From NCBI GenBank assembly GCA_029010715.1, contig JAQXKZ010000028.1, positions 39,555-103,554 of the forward strand: a DNA stretch of 64,000 bases, given 5' to 3'. Every line of letters begins with the position of its first letter. The first letter of the stretch is position 1. The position numbers were made by a program, and so were the translations under genes. This DNA is from Clostridiales bacterium (GTDB lineage Bacteria > Bacillota > Clostridia > Oscillospirales > Oscillospiraceae). The notes beneath the pieces are model-generated. The model searched no databases and was not told the origin of the DNA. It was given only the letters and a program-made list of their open reading frames with translations. Positions 51,679 to 61,700 of the stretch are shown piece by piece.

Positions 51679-53004
51679 ATGTCAAGACCTCTTGTAGCCA
51701 TAGTCGGCCGCCCGAACGTGGGGAAGTCGATGCTGTTCAACCGCCTTGTCGGGCGCCGGCTCAGTATCGTCGAGGACACCCCGGGCGTCACCCGTGACCG
51801 GCTCTATGCCGAGTGCGAGTGGTGCGGCCGCAAATTCGATATGGTCGATACCGGCGGCATCGAGCCGACCACCGACAGCGAGATCCTGCTCTATATGCGC
51901 GAGCAGGCGCAGATCGCGATCAACTCCGCCACCGTCATAGTGCTCGTCACTGATATCCGCACCGGGGTCACCGCCGCGGATAAGGACGTGGCCAATATGC
52001 TGCTGCGCTCCCGCAAGCCGGTCGTGCTTGCCGTTAACAAGGCGGATTCTACCGGCGCGGAGGATCCCGCCATATATGAGTTCTATTCCCTCGGCCTCGG
52101 TGATCCTGTCGCAGTCTCCGCCGTGCACGGTCACGGTACCGGAGACCTGCTTGACGAGTGCCTGAAGTATTTCCCGCCCGCCGGGGAGGACGAGGAAGAG
52201 ACGGATTATATTAAAGTCGCCGTCATAGGCAAGCCGAACGTAGGCAAGTCCTCGCTTATCAACCGTATTCTCGGCGAGAAGCGCCTTATCGTCAGCGACA
52301 TCGCCGGCACCACACGCGACGCCGTCGACACGATGTTTGAAAATGAGCAGGGCCGCTATATGTTTATCGACACTGCCGGCATCCGCCGCAAGTCGAGGAT
52401 CGACGAGCGCGTCGAGAAATTCTCCGTTATGCGCTCCCAGCTTGCCGTGGAGCGCGCCGACGTCTGCATAATCATGATAGACGCGCGCGACGGCGTGACC
52501 GAGCAGGACACCAAGATCGCGGGTCTGGCGCACGAATCCGGCAAGGCCTGCATCGTCGCTGTCAACAAGTGGGATCTGGTCGATAAAGAGACCGGCACCA
52601 TGGAGAAGATGCGCAAGGACATCATGCGCGACCTGAGCTTCATGAGCTATGCGCCCATCGTGTTCATCTCCGCCGTCACCGGACAGCGTACCGACAGGCT
52701 CTTCGAACTAATCAACTTCGTCAACGACCAGAGCAACATGCGCATCTCCACCGGTATGCTCAATAACGTTCTGGCCGACGCGCAGGCGAGGGTACAGCCG
52801 CCCACTGACAAGGGCCGCCGCCTGAAGATATACTATATGACCCAGACCGGCATAAAGCCGCCAAACTTCGTTATTTTCTGCAACAGCCGCGAGCTGTTCC
52901 ATTTCTCCTACCAGCGTTATATCGAGAACCAGCTCAGGACCGTGTTCGGCCTTGAGGGTACTCCCATACGCATAGTCATCAGACAGAAGGGGGATAAGGA
53001 ATGA
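51679..53004 (+). CDS. der: Ribosome biogenesis GTPase Der
   Basis: A 441-residue GTPase with two G domains and a KH-like end. G1 of domain 1 is GRPNVGKSMLFNRL, with Met after the P-loop serine where Thr is usual, and G3 is DTGG. Domain 2 has GKPNVGKSSLINRI near 184, DTAGIRRK near 231 and NKWD near 295. The C-terminal domain holds KIYYMTQTGIKPPNF near 385. It helps assemble the 50S subunit. It shares a four-base overlap with the PlsY-like gene. The ribosome site is AGGAGGG. Confidence 0.96.
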   Translation: MSRPLVAIVGRPNVGKSMLFNRLVGRRLSIVEDTPGVTRDRLYAECEWCGRKFDMVDTGGIEPTTDSEILLYMREQAQIAINSATVIVLVTDIRTGVTAADKDVANMLLRSRKPVVLAVNKADSTGAEDPAIYEFYSLGLGDPVAVSAVHGHGTGDLLDECLKYFPPAGEDEEETDYIKVAVIGKPNVGKSSLINRILGEKRLIVSDIAGTTRDAVDTMFENEQGRYMFIDTAGIRRKSRIDERVEKFSVMRSQLAVERADVCIIMIDARDGVTEQDTKIAGLAHESGKACIVAVNKWDLVDKETGTMEKMRKDIMRDLSFMSYAPIVFISAVTGQRTDRLFELINFVNDQSNMRISTGMLNNVLADAQARVQPPTDKGRRLKIYYMTQTGIKPPNFVIFCNSRELFHFSYQRYIENQLRTVFGLEGTPIRIVIRQKGDKE

Positions 53005-53642
53005 CCGTATACTGGCTCCTCCTGATCCCCACGGCCTTCTTTGCGTATATGACCGGCGGTCTGGACACTACGGTGCTTGCCTCGAATTTTGTCTTTCGCC
53101 GCAGTCTCTGGCGGCTCGGCAGGGGCAACCTCTGGATATCCAACTTCCGCCGCATATACGGCGTCGGGGGGTTCATAAAGCTTCTGCTGGTCGAGCTCGT
53201 CAAGGACCTGATCCCTGTCCTTATAGGCAGCCTGCTCCTCGGCATAAAGGGCCACGCGGATGCGGGACGCGCCTTTGCCGGCTTCTGTCTGGTGCTCGGA
53301 CGGCTCTATCCCATCTATTATGACTTCCGCGGCAGCCATGCCAGCATCTGCCTTATCGTTGCGGCCTTTGCCGTCGACGGCTCCGTCGGAGCCGCCGTGA
53401 TGGTCGTCACGGCGCTGGTCACGTTTATCGGGAAATACCTGTCCATGGGCGCCGTGGCCGGCGCCGTGGTCTATGCGGCGGTCGCATTGATGATGGTGGA
53501 CGACTCGCTCATTCTGCGCCTGTGCATTTTCACTGCCGCACTGGTAATCGTCAGGCATATCCCCGCCATAGCCAGAGTGCTCGGCAGGCGTGAGCCCAGA
53601 CTCAGCTTCAGGGAGGACATAACCTACAAACTCGACGAATAA
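53001..53642 (+). CDS. Divergent PlsY-like membrane protein
   Basis: A 213-residue membrane protein with about six helices, in the place after der that PlsY (glycerol-3-phosphate acyltransferase) often takes. The PlsY motifs are only echoed: GRGNLWISNFRR at 40-51 replaces GSGNxGATNxxR, and LGRLYPIYYDFRGSHAS at 99-115 replaces GHxxPxFxxFKGGKGVAT. Loss of the GGKG lysine and of the GATN part suggests it is not a working acyltransferase or uses another substrate. It is coupled to der by ATGA. A paralogous true PlsY elsewhere is likely. Confidence 0.72.
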   Translation: MTVYWLLLIPTAFFAYMTGGLDTTVLASNFVFRRSLWRLGRGNLWISNFRRIYGVGGFIKLLLVELVKDLIPVLIGSLLLGIKGHADAGRAFAGFCLVLGRLYPIYYDFRGSHASICLIVAAFAVDGSVGAAVMVVTALVTFIGKYLSMGAVAGAVVYAAVALMMVDDSLILRLCIFTAALVIVRHIPAIARVLGRREPRLSFREDITYKLDE

Positions 53643-53648
53643 GATGAA

Positions 53649-53685
53649 AAAGCAGGCTGTCCCACAAATTGGGACAGCCTGCTTT
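53649..53685. terminator. Bidirectional terminator after the PlsY-like gene
   Basis: A perfect 16-bp stem (53649-53664 with 53670-53685), loop CAAAT, with AAA/TTT at its base. Confidence 0.88.
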
Positions 53686-53789
53686 GCCGGCGTGTCGTAT
53701 GCCTCATACCGGAAACGGATTATGGGCTTTAGCGGGTTTCGGGAGCTGCGCGCACGACGCCGCGCGAAGTTCGCGTTGTCAAGTCATAT

Positions 53790-54185
53790 TCAGAATTTTA
53801 TGACTCTCGGGGGCTTGGTGAAGGAGTAGAGCGTGGCGGTCACGTTGCGCAGGAACCATACCTCGGTGTTGCCGTCATCGGGATTGTATATGCTTTTCAG
53901 CTCCGGGTATGACTCCAGCATGCTGACGCGCGCCGCGCGGTCGTCGTCCTCAACTGCGGACGCCTCGACACGGAGCCAGTCGCCGCCGTCGACCATTGCG
54001 CAGATCTCGAGCTTGGGATTCTTGTGCAGCTGGTGGGAGACGGCTTTGGATTTGCCCGTCTGTATATAGAGCTTGCCGTTATAGATGTTCACCGTGCCGA
54101 AGGGGCGTACCCTCGGCTGACCGTCGTCGCAGGTCGCCAGATAATAGGTGCCGGCCTTTTTGAGCATTTCGTATACTTCGTTCAT
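53790..54185 (-). CDS. Pyridoxamine 5'-phosphate oxidase-like flavin-binding protein
   Basis: A 131-residue split-barrel protein. The flavin-binding stretch is RVRPFGTVNIYNGKLYIQTGKSKAVSH (read in parts: RPFGTV near 27, TGKSKAVS near 43), as in the FMN-binding PNPOx-like family. It lacks the full PdxH substrate residues, so a general FMN/F420 reductase or heme-type role is as likely. The gene stands alone on the minus strand with AAGGAC upstream of ATG. Confidence 0.85.
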   Translation of the reverse strand: MNEVYEMLKKAGTYYLATCDDGQPRVRPFGTVNIYNGKLYIQTGKSKAVSHQLHKNPKLEICAMVDGGDWLRVEASAVEDDDRAARVSMLESYPELKSIYNPDDGNTEVWFLRNVTATLYSFTKPPRVIKF

Positions 54186-54423
54186 TTTTTAATGTCCTTT
54201 CGGGAAGTTGTAACCGGTCTACGGTACAAGTATAAACTGATTCGCGTCGGTTTCCTTGACTTTTCTGTAAACATATTGTACAGTTATACGAGTTCCAAAC
54301 GGTTAACATACCTTGTCTTTATTTTTAATACCGAAAAATGATTAGAAGCTCTGATCGGTTTTGGAGCGCTGTGCGCCGCTATGACGCGCGGCATCACTTC
54401 TGATGCGGAACCCCACGCGCCTG

Positions 54424-54452
54424 CGGCGCTGTAAAAAGCCGCGGGCTTTTTA
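54424..54452. repeat. Dispersed hairpin repeat, copy C
   Basis: CGGCGCTGTAAAAA plus a stem of TAAAAAGCC with GGCTTTTTA, loop GCG. It ends about 44 bases before mntP, and TATAAT follows at 54464-54469, so the repeat may carry or shield the mntP promoter. Confidence 0.6.
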
Positions 54453-54495
54453 TGAGGTTCTGTTATAATGCTATACTTTTGGGGAGCGTTTGTCA

Positions 54496-55059
54496 ATGAG
54501 TTTTGTTGAACTGCTGCTGATAGCTGTCGGCCTGAGTATGGATGCCTTTGCGGTGTCGGTCTGCAAGGGACTCAGCGTGAAGAAGCTCAGTGCGAAGCAC
54601 GCGCTGATCGCCGGCGCCTACTTCGGCGGTTTTCAGTTTCTTATGCCGGTAATCGGCTGGTTTCTCGGCTCGCGTTTTGAGCATATCATTACCAGCTTTG
54701 ACCATTGGATTGCCTTCGGCCTGCTTATGATAATCGGTATAAACATGATCCAGGAGTCCTTCTCCAAGGCCGAGGAGCTCAACGACGACTTCGGCGTCAA
54801 GACCATGCTGATGATGGCCGTCGCCACCAGCATTGACGCCCTTGCGGTCGGCGTGACCTTCGCCTGTTTGGATGTCAGTATACTGCCGGCCTCTGCGCTC
54901 ATCGGCGTGACTACCTTCTTCCTGTCTGCGCTCGGCATATATATAGGCCATATCTTCGGCCTGCGCTTCAAGGCCTGGGCGGAGCGTGCCGGAGGCGCCA
55001 TACTCATTCTTATCGGCGTCAAGATACTTCTGGAGCACCTCGGGGTCATATCGTTCTGA
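54496..55059 (+). CDS. mntP: Manganese efflux pump MntP
   Basis: A 187-residue exporter with six helices. The two conserved acidic helices are LSMDAFAVSVCKG (near 14-26) and TSIDALAVGVTFA (near 114-126), matching the DAF/DAL repeats that bind manganese. The ATG follows GGGGAGCG; a TTG two codons earlier is in frame. I see no yybP-ykoY manganese riboswitch, since the space between the -10 box and the start is only about 26 bases. Confidence 0.93.
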   Translation: MSFVELLLIAVGLSMDAFAVSVCKGLSVKKLSAKHALIAGAYFGGFQFLMPVIGWFLGSRFEHIITSFDHWIAFGLLMIIGINMIQESFSKAEELNDDFGVKTMLMMAVATSIDALAVGVTFACLDVSILPASALIGVTTFFLSALGIYIGHIFGLRFKAWAERAGGAILILIGVKILLEHLGVISF

Positions 55060-55087
55060 TACTTTTGGCAAAAAGGATGTGTAAAAG

Positions 55088-55894
55088 GTGGAGTTGAAAA
55101 CCAGAGACAGAGTCGGAATAGTCCTCTGTCTGGCGGTTATACTTGTATGCGTGCTGGGCCTGCTCGCAATTGTGGAGACCGGATACGGCGCTATCCGGCT
55201 GCCTCAGCCCGCTGAGGTCCGGGCCACGCCTGAACCGACGTATGTGCCGACCCCGGAGCCTGCGCCCGAACCCACACCGACCCCGGAGCCTGCGCCGGAG
55301 CTGCGTGAGCGGACGGATTTGCTGGTGCTGGTCAATCCATGGCACGAGCTGCCGGAGGGCTATGAGCCGGAGCTGCAGCTCGTCAGCGATGACGGGGATA
55401 CGCAGCAGTATATGGACGTGCGCTGTGCGGATGCACTGCTGGAGATGATCTATGACTGCGCTGAAGCCGGCTGCCAGCCCTACATATGCTCCGCTTACCG
55501 CACCATGGAAAGGCAGCAGTATCTGTTCAACAACAAGATCGCGCGCCTTGTCGCCGCCGGTACCGACCCGGAGGAGGCGCCGGAGATCGCGGCTATGTCC
55601 GTCGCCGTACCCGGGACCAGCGAGCATCAGCTCGGGCTTGCCGCGGATATAATCGACCTTAGCTATACCAATCTGGACGAGGCACAGGAGCAGACGCCGA
55701 CTCAGAAGTGGCTGATGGAAAATTCGTGGAAATACGGCTTTATACTGCGCTATCCCAACGGCAGCAGCGATATAACCGGTATAATCTATGAGCCCTGGCA
55801 TTACCGCTACGTCGGCCCCGACGCCGCAAAGGAGATCTACGATCTCGGAGTCACGCTCGAAGAATACCTCGACATGTTTTATAAACCTGAGTGA
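55088..55894 (+). CDS. D-alanyl-D-alanine carboxypeptidase, VanY/DacB family (M15)
   Basis: A 268-residue membrane-anchored peptidase: one N-terminal helix (12-33), a Pro/Glu/Thr linker (50-75) and the zinc peptidase domain. Metal-binding residues appear in SEHQLGLAADI near 178 (His and Asp) and in EPWHYRYVG near 238, and SAYRT lies near 137. It trims the last D-Ala from peptidoglycan stems. The GTG at 55088 was chosen; TTG two codons on is also possible, since AAAGG lies ahead of both. It is 28 bases after mntP. Confidence 0.92.
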   Translation: MELKTRDRVGIVLCLAVILVCVLGLLAIVETGYGAIRLPQPAEVRATPEPTYVPTPEPAPEPTPTPEPAPELRERTDLLVLVNPWHELPEGYEPELQLVSDDGDTQQYMDVRCADALLEMIYDCAEAGCQPYICSAYRTMERQQYLFNNKIARLVAAGTDPEEAPEIAAMSVAVPGTSEHQLGLAADIIDLSYTNLDEAQEQTPTQKWLMENSWKYGFILRYPNGSSDITGIIYEPWHYRYVGPDAAKEIYDLGVTLEEYLDMFYKPE

Positions 55895-55926
55895 TCGGCA
55901 AAGCGAAGCATATACAGCCTTAACCT

Positions 55927-55959
55927 GTCTGCTCTGACCCGCGTCAGGGCAGACTTTTT
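55927..55959 (+). terminator. Terminator after the VanY-type gene
   Basis: GTCTGCTCTGAC pairs with GTCAGGGCAGAC (one T-G pair) and TTTTTG follows. Confidence 0.85.
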
Positions 55960-55962
55960 GCA

Positions 55963-56008
55963 AACAGCGCACCATCCGGCGGCAGCAGAAGCCGGATCGT
56001 GCGCTGTT
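55963..56008 (-). terminator. Terminator after dapF
   Basis: AACAGCGCAC pairs with GTGCGCTGTT, extended by ATCCGGC with GCCGGAT. It stands three bases beyond the dapF stop. Confidence 0.7.
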
Positions 56009-56011
56009 GTC

Positions 56012-56839
56012 CTATATCTCCAGTGTTTCACCGACGCATACCATGTTTGTCGGGCCGGTCAGATATATGTCGTGTGCGTTGTCACCCTCGCAGGTGACGG
56101 AGACCGTCAGATCGCCGCCGTCGGAGTGCAGCAGCACCTCTCTGCCCGAGACCAGACCGAGCAGAGTCAGCGCCGTGACCGAGGAGCCGCAGCCCGTGCC
56201 GCAGGCGAGGGTGAAGTCCTCCACGCCGCGCTCGAAGGTCTTTATTTTCAGCTCGTTTTTACCTGTGAGCTTTACAAAGTTCACGTTTGCGCCCTTCGGA
56301 AAAGCATCTGCAAAACGCAGTGCGCGGCCCAGCTCTCGCAGCCTGCCCCGATCCATAGTGTCAAAGTCCGGCAGCTGAACGACGGCGTGCGGCAGGCCGG
56401 GGCGGCCGAGCTCCATATACGCGCAGTCGTATTTCTCACCGCCGGCGTTGACGCGGCGGTGAAGGTCGATCACGCTGGGATCGTTGAGCCGTATGCGGTA
56501 GCGCCGCCGGTCGATACGCTCGCCGGTGACGAGCCCGGCTGTCGTCTCCACGCGCTGGCTTTCCCCGGCAAGCCCGTTTTCATAGCCGTAGCGGCAGATG
56601 CAGCGCGCCCCGTTGCCGCACATCTCGCCGAGACTGCCGTCGGAGTTGAAAAACAGCATCCTGTAGTCGCCGCCGTTTTCGGCCGGGCATACCGCCATAA
56701 GTCCGTCAGCGCCGACGGAGGTGTGGAACGCGCAGAGTCTGCGCGCCAGTTCCGGCAGCTGCTCCTCCGGTATCCTTTCCTCAATGTTGTTTATGATAAC
56801 AAAGTCGTTTCCGGCCCCGTGCATTTTTGTGAATCTCAT
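56012..56839 (-). CDS. dapF: Diaminopimelate epimerase
   Basis: A 275-residue epimerase turning LL- into meso-diaminopimelate for lysine and cell wall. The paired catalytic cysteines are in EMCGNGARC near 74 and ACGTGCGSS near 216. GAGNDFVI starts the protein, as usual. The ATG is the natural start, with CAGGAGCG before it. It is convergent with the VanY-type gene. Confidence 0.95.
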   Translation of the reverse strand: MRFTKMHGAGNDFVIINNIEERIPEEQLPELARRLCAFHTSVGADGLMAVCPAENGGDYRMLFFNSDGSLGEMCGNGARCICRYGYENGLAGESQRVETTAGLVTGERIDRRRYRIRLNDPSVIDLHRRVNAGGEKYDCAYMELGRPGLPHAVVQLPDFDTMDRGRLRELGRALRFADAFPKGANVNFVKLTGKNELKIKTFERGVEDFTLACGTGCGSSVTALTLLGLVSGREVLLHSDGGDLTVSVTCEGDNAHDIYLTGPTNMVCVGETLEI

Positions 56840-56994
56840 GTTCGCTCCTGCCTTTTAAATTAATATGACATGCGCATAATTATAGAGTACCTTCCATCGC
56901 ATTTCAAGCCGGAATTGGGACTTCCATTATATCTGCCCGTATGCTAGAATTAAGCTGCGGAGGGCTCCGACAACGCTAAAGGAGATACAAAGCA

Positions 56995-58704
56995 TTGCGT
57001 AAAAACAAACTGAGCTTTTTGATTGCGCTGCTGCTCACGGCACTGCTGCTGACCGGCTGCGGGCTGGACTCGCTGCCCGGCGCCTATGAGAGGTCGGAGT
57101 ATGCTTATAAGGATATCTGCCGTTTCGACGACATGGAGTATGTCCGCCCGGACATGCAGGATATAAGGATGAGTGCCAGGGCGATAGAGAAAGCTCTGGA
57201 GAACGGGGCCGGGCTGAAGGCCGTTGAGAGTCTGCTGAATGATTTTAACGAGCTGAGCTATAACTTTGACACTATGTACACCATCGCAAATATACGCAGC
57301 TGTCAGGATTTCACAGACGCATATTACGCCGCCGAGTATGACTGGTGCAGCAACGCCTACTATGACCTGCAGCAGCTGACGGATGAACTGTTCCGTGCCT
57401 GCTCCGCATCTGAGCTTGGTGATCGGCTGGAGGAGGACTATTTCTGGGAGGGCTTTCTGGACGAGTACTCGCCGGAGGAGGAGAGCATATATACCGATGA
57501 GTACATGTCCCTTGTGTACCGTGAGAACGAGCTGCTCTCGCAGTACCGCAGCCTGCTTTCCGATAACTCCATTGAGCTCGACGGGGAGGAGTGGGATATC
57601 GGAGATTATCTTTCCCGGACGGATGACGAGGGCTCAGGCAGAGCCTATTCGGCCTATTATGAAAAGTATAACCCGCTCATAGGCGAGGTGTATGTGCAGC
57701 TCGTAAAGCTGCGCAACGAACAGGCCGGGACGCTCGGATATGACAGCTATGCCCGGATGCAGTATGAGCTGAGCTATGAGCGCGGCTACAGAGTGGAAGA
57801 CGGCCGGGAGTATATAGACGCTATAAAGAAATACATCGTCCCGGCCTATAAAATACTCATGGCCGGCAACCCCTACTCGTCTCTCGTCTACGACTACCTT
57901 CCGGAGAATGAGCTTATGACCCATGTACAGACCGCAGCGGAGACCATGGGCGGAGATGTTGAGGAGGCGTTCAGCTTTATGCGCGAGTATGAGCTCTATG
58001 ATGTGGCCCTGCGTGAAAATAAGGTGAATAACTCCTTCCAGACTTATCTTGCATCCTATGAGGCCCCCTTCATGTTTGTCAGCCCCTACGGCGATACGGA
58101 GGATCTGATAAGTGTGCTGCATGAGTTCGGCCACTATACGGATGCCTATGTTAACTTCAACGCATATGAGACCATGGACCTTGCCGAATGCTACTCCCAG
58201 ACCATGCAGTACCTCGGCCTGTGCAGCCTGAGGGACAGCCTGACGCAGTCTGAATATGAAAATCTCATGCGCATGAACAATATAAGCACGCTGGAGACCT
58301 TTGTACAGCAGGCTTCCTTCGCGGAGTTTGAAGACCGTGTATATGAAGCGGACGCTGACGAGCTGACTGTGGAGTGGATAAACGCGCTCAGTCTGGAGCT
58401 CGCGATGGAGTACGGATACTATGACGGCGTCAGCGATGACTACTACGCGCTGAGCTGGATAGATACGCCGCACTTCTTTGAGGCGCCCTTCTATGTCATC
58501 AGCTATCCCGTATCGGCCAGCGTGGCTCTCGAGGTCTATGCGCTCGAACTGGAAACCCCCGGCGCCGGCCTCGATAAATACCGAGAGATGCTCAGGCGGG
58601 ATTACTCCGGCCTGACCGACATGGTCTCGGCCGTATCCCTTGCCGACCCGCTTGACGCCGGACAGGTCCAGAAGGCCGCCCGCCTGCTGACGGACGGCAT
58701 ATGA
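56995..58704 (+). CDS. M3-family oligoendopeptidase lipoprotein
   Basis: A 569-residue metallopeptidase bound to the membrane by a lipobox (LLTGCGL, cysteine 22). The zinc motif is HEFGHY near 379 with the third ligand glutamate in ETMDLAECYSQ near 397, so the M3 active site is complete. Most M3 enzymes are cytosolic, and a surface-anchored form suggests feeding on external peptides. The start is a TTG at 56995 after AAGGAG at a wide distance. A perfect terminator follows the gene. Confidence 0.9.
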   Translation: MRKNKLSFLIALLLTALLLTGCGLDSLPGAYERSEYAYKDICRFDDMEYVRPDMQDIRMSARAIEKALENGAGLKAVESLLNDFNELSYNFDTMYTIANIRSCQDFTDAYYAAEYDWCSNAYYDLQQLTDELFRACSASELGDRLEEDYFWEGFLDEYSPEEESIYTDEYMSLVYRENELLSQYRSLLSDNSIELDGEEWDIGDYLSRTDDEGSGRAYSAYYEKYNPLIGEVYVQLVKLRNEQAGTLGYDSYARMQYELSYERGYRVEDGREYIDAIKKYIVPAYKILMAGNPYSSLVYDYLPENELMTHVQTAAETMGGDVEEAFSFMREYELYDVALRENKVNNSFQTYLASYEAPFMFVSPYGDTEDLISVLHEFGHYTDAYVNFNAYETMDLAECYSQTMQYLGLCSLRDSLTQSEYENLMRMNNISTLETFVQQASFAEFEDRVYEADADELTVEWINALSLELAMEYGYYDGVSDDYYALSWIDTPHFFEAPFYVISYPVSASVALEVYALELETPGAGLDKYREMLRRDYSGLTDMVSAVSLADPLDAGQVQKAARLLTDGI

Positions 58705-58731
58705 CGGCACCTGAAAGGAATACCTGAACAG

Positions 58732-58767
58732 AAAAATACAGGACCGCTTTAGCGGTCCTGTATTTTT
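58732..58767. terminator. Bidirectional terminator after the M3 peptidase
   Basis: A 17-bp perfect stem with a two-base loop, AAAAATACAGGACCGCT and its complement, so it serves both this gene and the surface protein gene that ends at 58789. Confidence 0.93.
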
Positions 58768-58788
58768 CTGTTTGCGGTTTTCTAAGGC

Positions 58789-61700
58789 TTATTTGCCTGC
58801 GGAGCGCTTCCGGATTATCAGGTAGATACCGCCCGCGCATACCGCGCAGCCGGCCATTATGCCGATCCAGAGGCCGATGTTGCTGCTGTCGCCGGTCGCG
58901 GGTATGTATCCGGGCCGGTAGGTGTTGTAAACCGTGAAGCCGTCATAGCTGGGCTTGTAGTTTGCGATCCTGGAAGTCTCAATGATGCTGTATTCTATCG
59001 CGTCGCCGTCCTCGTCATAAACGGGGAGATTAAAGACTTCGCTCGTCCAGTCGTTGCGGTAACTGAGGATAATGCGCTGGCATACCTCTCCGTTGGCAAG
59101 CAGGTTAACGCTTACGCTGCTCGGGTGGGGATGACCCTTGTCTATCCATACCTTGTTGACCGTGATGCTTACGTATTCATCGTTCAGAATTGCGTAACCG
59201 CTGTCCGTCAGGGAAACAAGGCGCATTTCACTGCAGGTCATGCTGTATGTTTCTGCTGCGCTGTGTGTGCTGACTATGGTGGCCTCACCGTCTATGAGGA
59301 GGGTTCGGGGATCATTGGCGGTACCCTCCTGCAGCACGACCGTGAATACGTCGTCGACGTCGAGGCAGCCTGCGGGAGACCTTGTCTCCTTCATGTAGAA
59401 GGTGAACGGGTAGCTGTCCGGCGTGACGGTCATGTTCACGATACCATCATTATCGGAGACAGCCGTGCCGATCACACGGCGGCATTCGGCGTCGCTGTAT
59501 GCGGTGAACTGCGCGCCCTGCAGCGGAGCGCCGGTGGCGGAGTCGAGCTTGAAGAAGCTGATCTCTGCGGGCTCATAAATGTCTCTGGTCAGAATGCCGT
59601 GTGCTGCCTTGAGCGCAATGGGAGCGGACAGTGTGCCCGGCATGACCTTCTCTGCGTGGTACTGCAGCTGATGTGTGGTCCAGCGTGTACCCTCTGCGTC
59701 ATCGTACCAGCCGTCGATATCCTTCAGGCAGTCGTTGGTACCCTGAGTTGCGTCGAGCTTCCAGCTGCGTCCCCCGGCGGGAGTGCCGAGATTGAAGGAC
59801 GTGTTTGCTGAAGCGAAGATGTCGTCGCCGCCCTTGTCTGCGTGGTTGTTGTACATTACGAGGTTCTCAGGCAGGGATACGGAGCTGCCGTTTGCATTGA
59901 TGCCGCCGCCGTATCCGGGGAGGGAAACGGCTTCAAATTGCGTGGCCCTGTTGTTGGTGATCGTTACCGTGGCGCTCGGGTCTATAGTCAGCGTGCCGGA
60001 TTTCTGGAAAATACCGGAGCCGAGATTGTTCGTGATGGTCACGGTGCTGCCGGTAATGGTCGAAGTACCGGCAATGTAGAGAGCGCCTGGAAGAGTCCAC
60101 CTGCTGCATATTGAGCACCTGTTGTTCTGAATGGTGATGTTGGCGCCGTTGGATATGCTCAGTGCCTGAGCAACATGTATGCCGTTGGCGCTGTTTCCGT
60201 TGGCGGTAACCGTCGAGTCGTTGATCGTCAGGCTGCCGGCAGAGAGGCCGTGGGCGCCGTTATTGCTGAAGTTGACTACGGACTTGCCGCTGATGTCAAA
60301 GTTGGAACCGTTGGAGCCGTTGCCGCTGCTGTTGATGACGTCAACATTCGAACTGACGATATTGATGGTCAGCGTTCCGGTGAAGCCTGAGCGGTTGTTG
60401 TCGGAGAGGAAAGTGGAGTTCGTGATATTTACGTTGTAGCCGCCGTCGCCGTCGTTCCACTCAATGGCGTCCTGATTATAGTTCTTTATCGTGAGCGAGG
60501 AGCCGTTGAGATTGAGCTTGTTGTTGCTGCAGAAGTATATTGCGTGGGCGTTGTCGGTACCGGTGCCGTCCATGGTCATGGTCGTGTTGTTGAGCGTGAG
60601 CGATGCGTTTGCGCTCGCGCATATCGCCTGCCAATTCCACTCGCCGGTATATGGGGTGGAGCCTATACCGGTCATGACGACCCTGCAGTTGTTGAAGGTC
60701 AGGGCCTTGCCCCAGAGAGCGATTCCCTTGTCCTTGAAGCTGACGGCGTACCCGGACTCGCCGCCGTCAATGATGAGGTTTTTTCTGAGCTCAATACCCG
60801 CGGTCTCACAGTCGGCGAGCAGCTCGACGGTCTGACCGTCTTCCGCCGCCGCTATGGCTTTGTCAAGAGTCTCATATTCTATGCCGGTCTCGACTATCTT
60901 TGCGGCCGCAGTCACGGAGGGTTTCAGCTTCCCGCTGAACGAGAATCTGCCAAGTCCCGTGACCGTAAAGCTGCCGCCGCTGACGGAAACGTCCGCGTCG
61001 TTTTGCTTGACGCTCAGTTCGCCGTCAAACTCGCTGCCGGCCTCGGGAGTGACAGTGACGGTGTATTCGGTCCCGCTGCTGTCAACGTCGGTCTGTACTT
61101 CGCCGTCGACGGTTACGAGCTTAAGTATGTATACGTATGTAAAGCTGCCGTCCTCTCCTGATGCGGAGCTTACTTCAGCCGGAACGAGCCTTGCGCCCTC
61201 GGGCATCTTCCCTCTTACACTTATGCCGAGCTTCCCGGCAGTGGCCGAGAGAGTCTGGTCGGTCCATGCTTCACCGCCGTATACGGCAATGTGTTTTGGG
61301 CAGTTTTTTGTGTGCTCCGTTGCGGTGCAGTCGTCGGATTCGGAGCAGACGGCGGGAGCAGCGCCGTCAGCGCCGCCGTCGGGAGCCTTGTAATCGGGGC
61401 TTTTGGGGCATGTGGTCTTGTGCTCCGTCGCGGTGCAGCCGTCGGATTCGGAGCAGACGGCGGGAACAGCGCCGTCAGCGCCGCCGTCGGAGGCCTTGTA
61501 ATCGGGGCTTTTGGGGCATGTGGTCTTGTGCTCCGTTGCGGTGCAGCCGTCGGACTCGGAGCAGACGGCGGGAGCAGCGCCGTCAGCGCCGCCGTCGGGG
61601 GCCTTGTAATCGGGGCTTTTGGGGCATGTGGTCTTGTGCTCCGTTGCGGTGCAGTCGTCGGACTCGGAGCAGACGGCGGGAGCAGCGCCGTCAGCGCCGC

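Noticed and set aside
54361..54495. yybP-ykoY manganese riboswitch before mntP
   Set aside because: The TATAAT box is about 26 bases from the start codon, leaving no room, and the conserved loops are missing.
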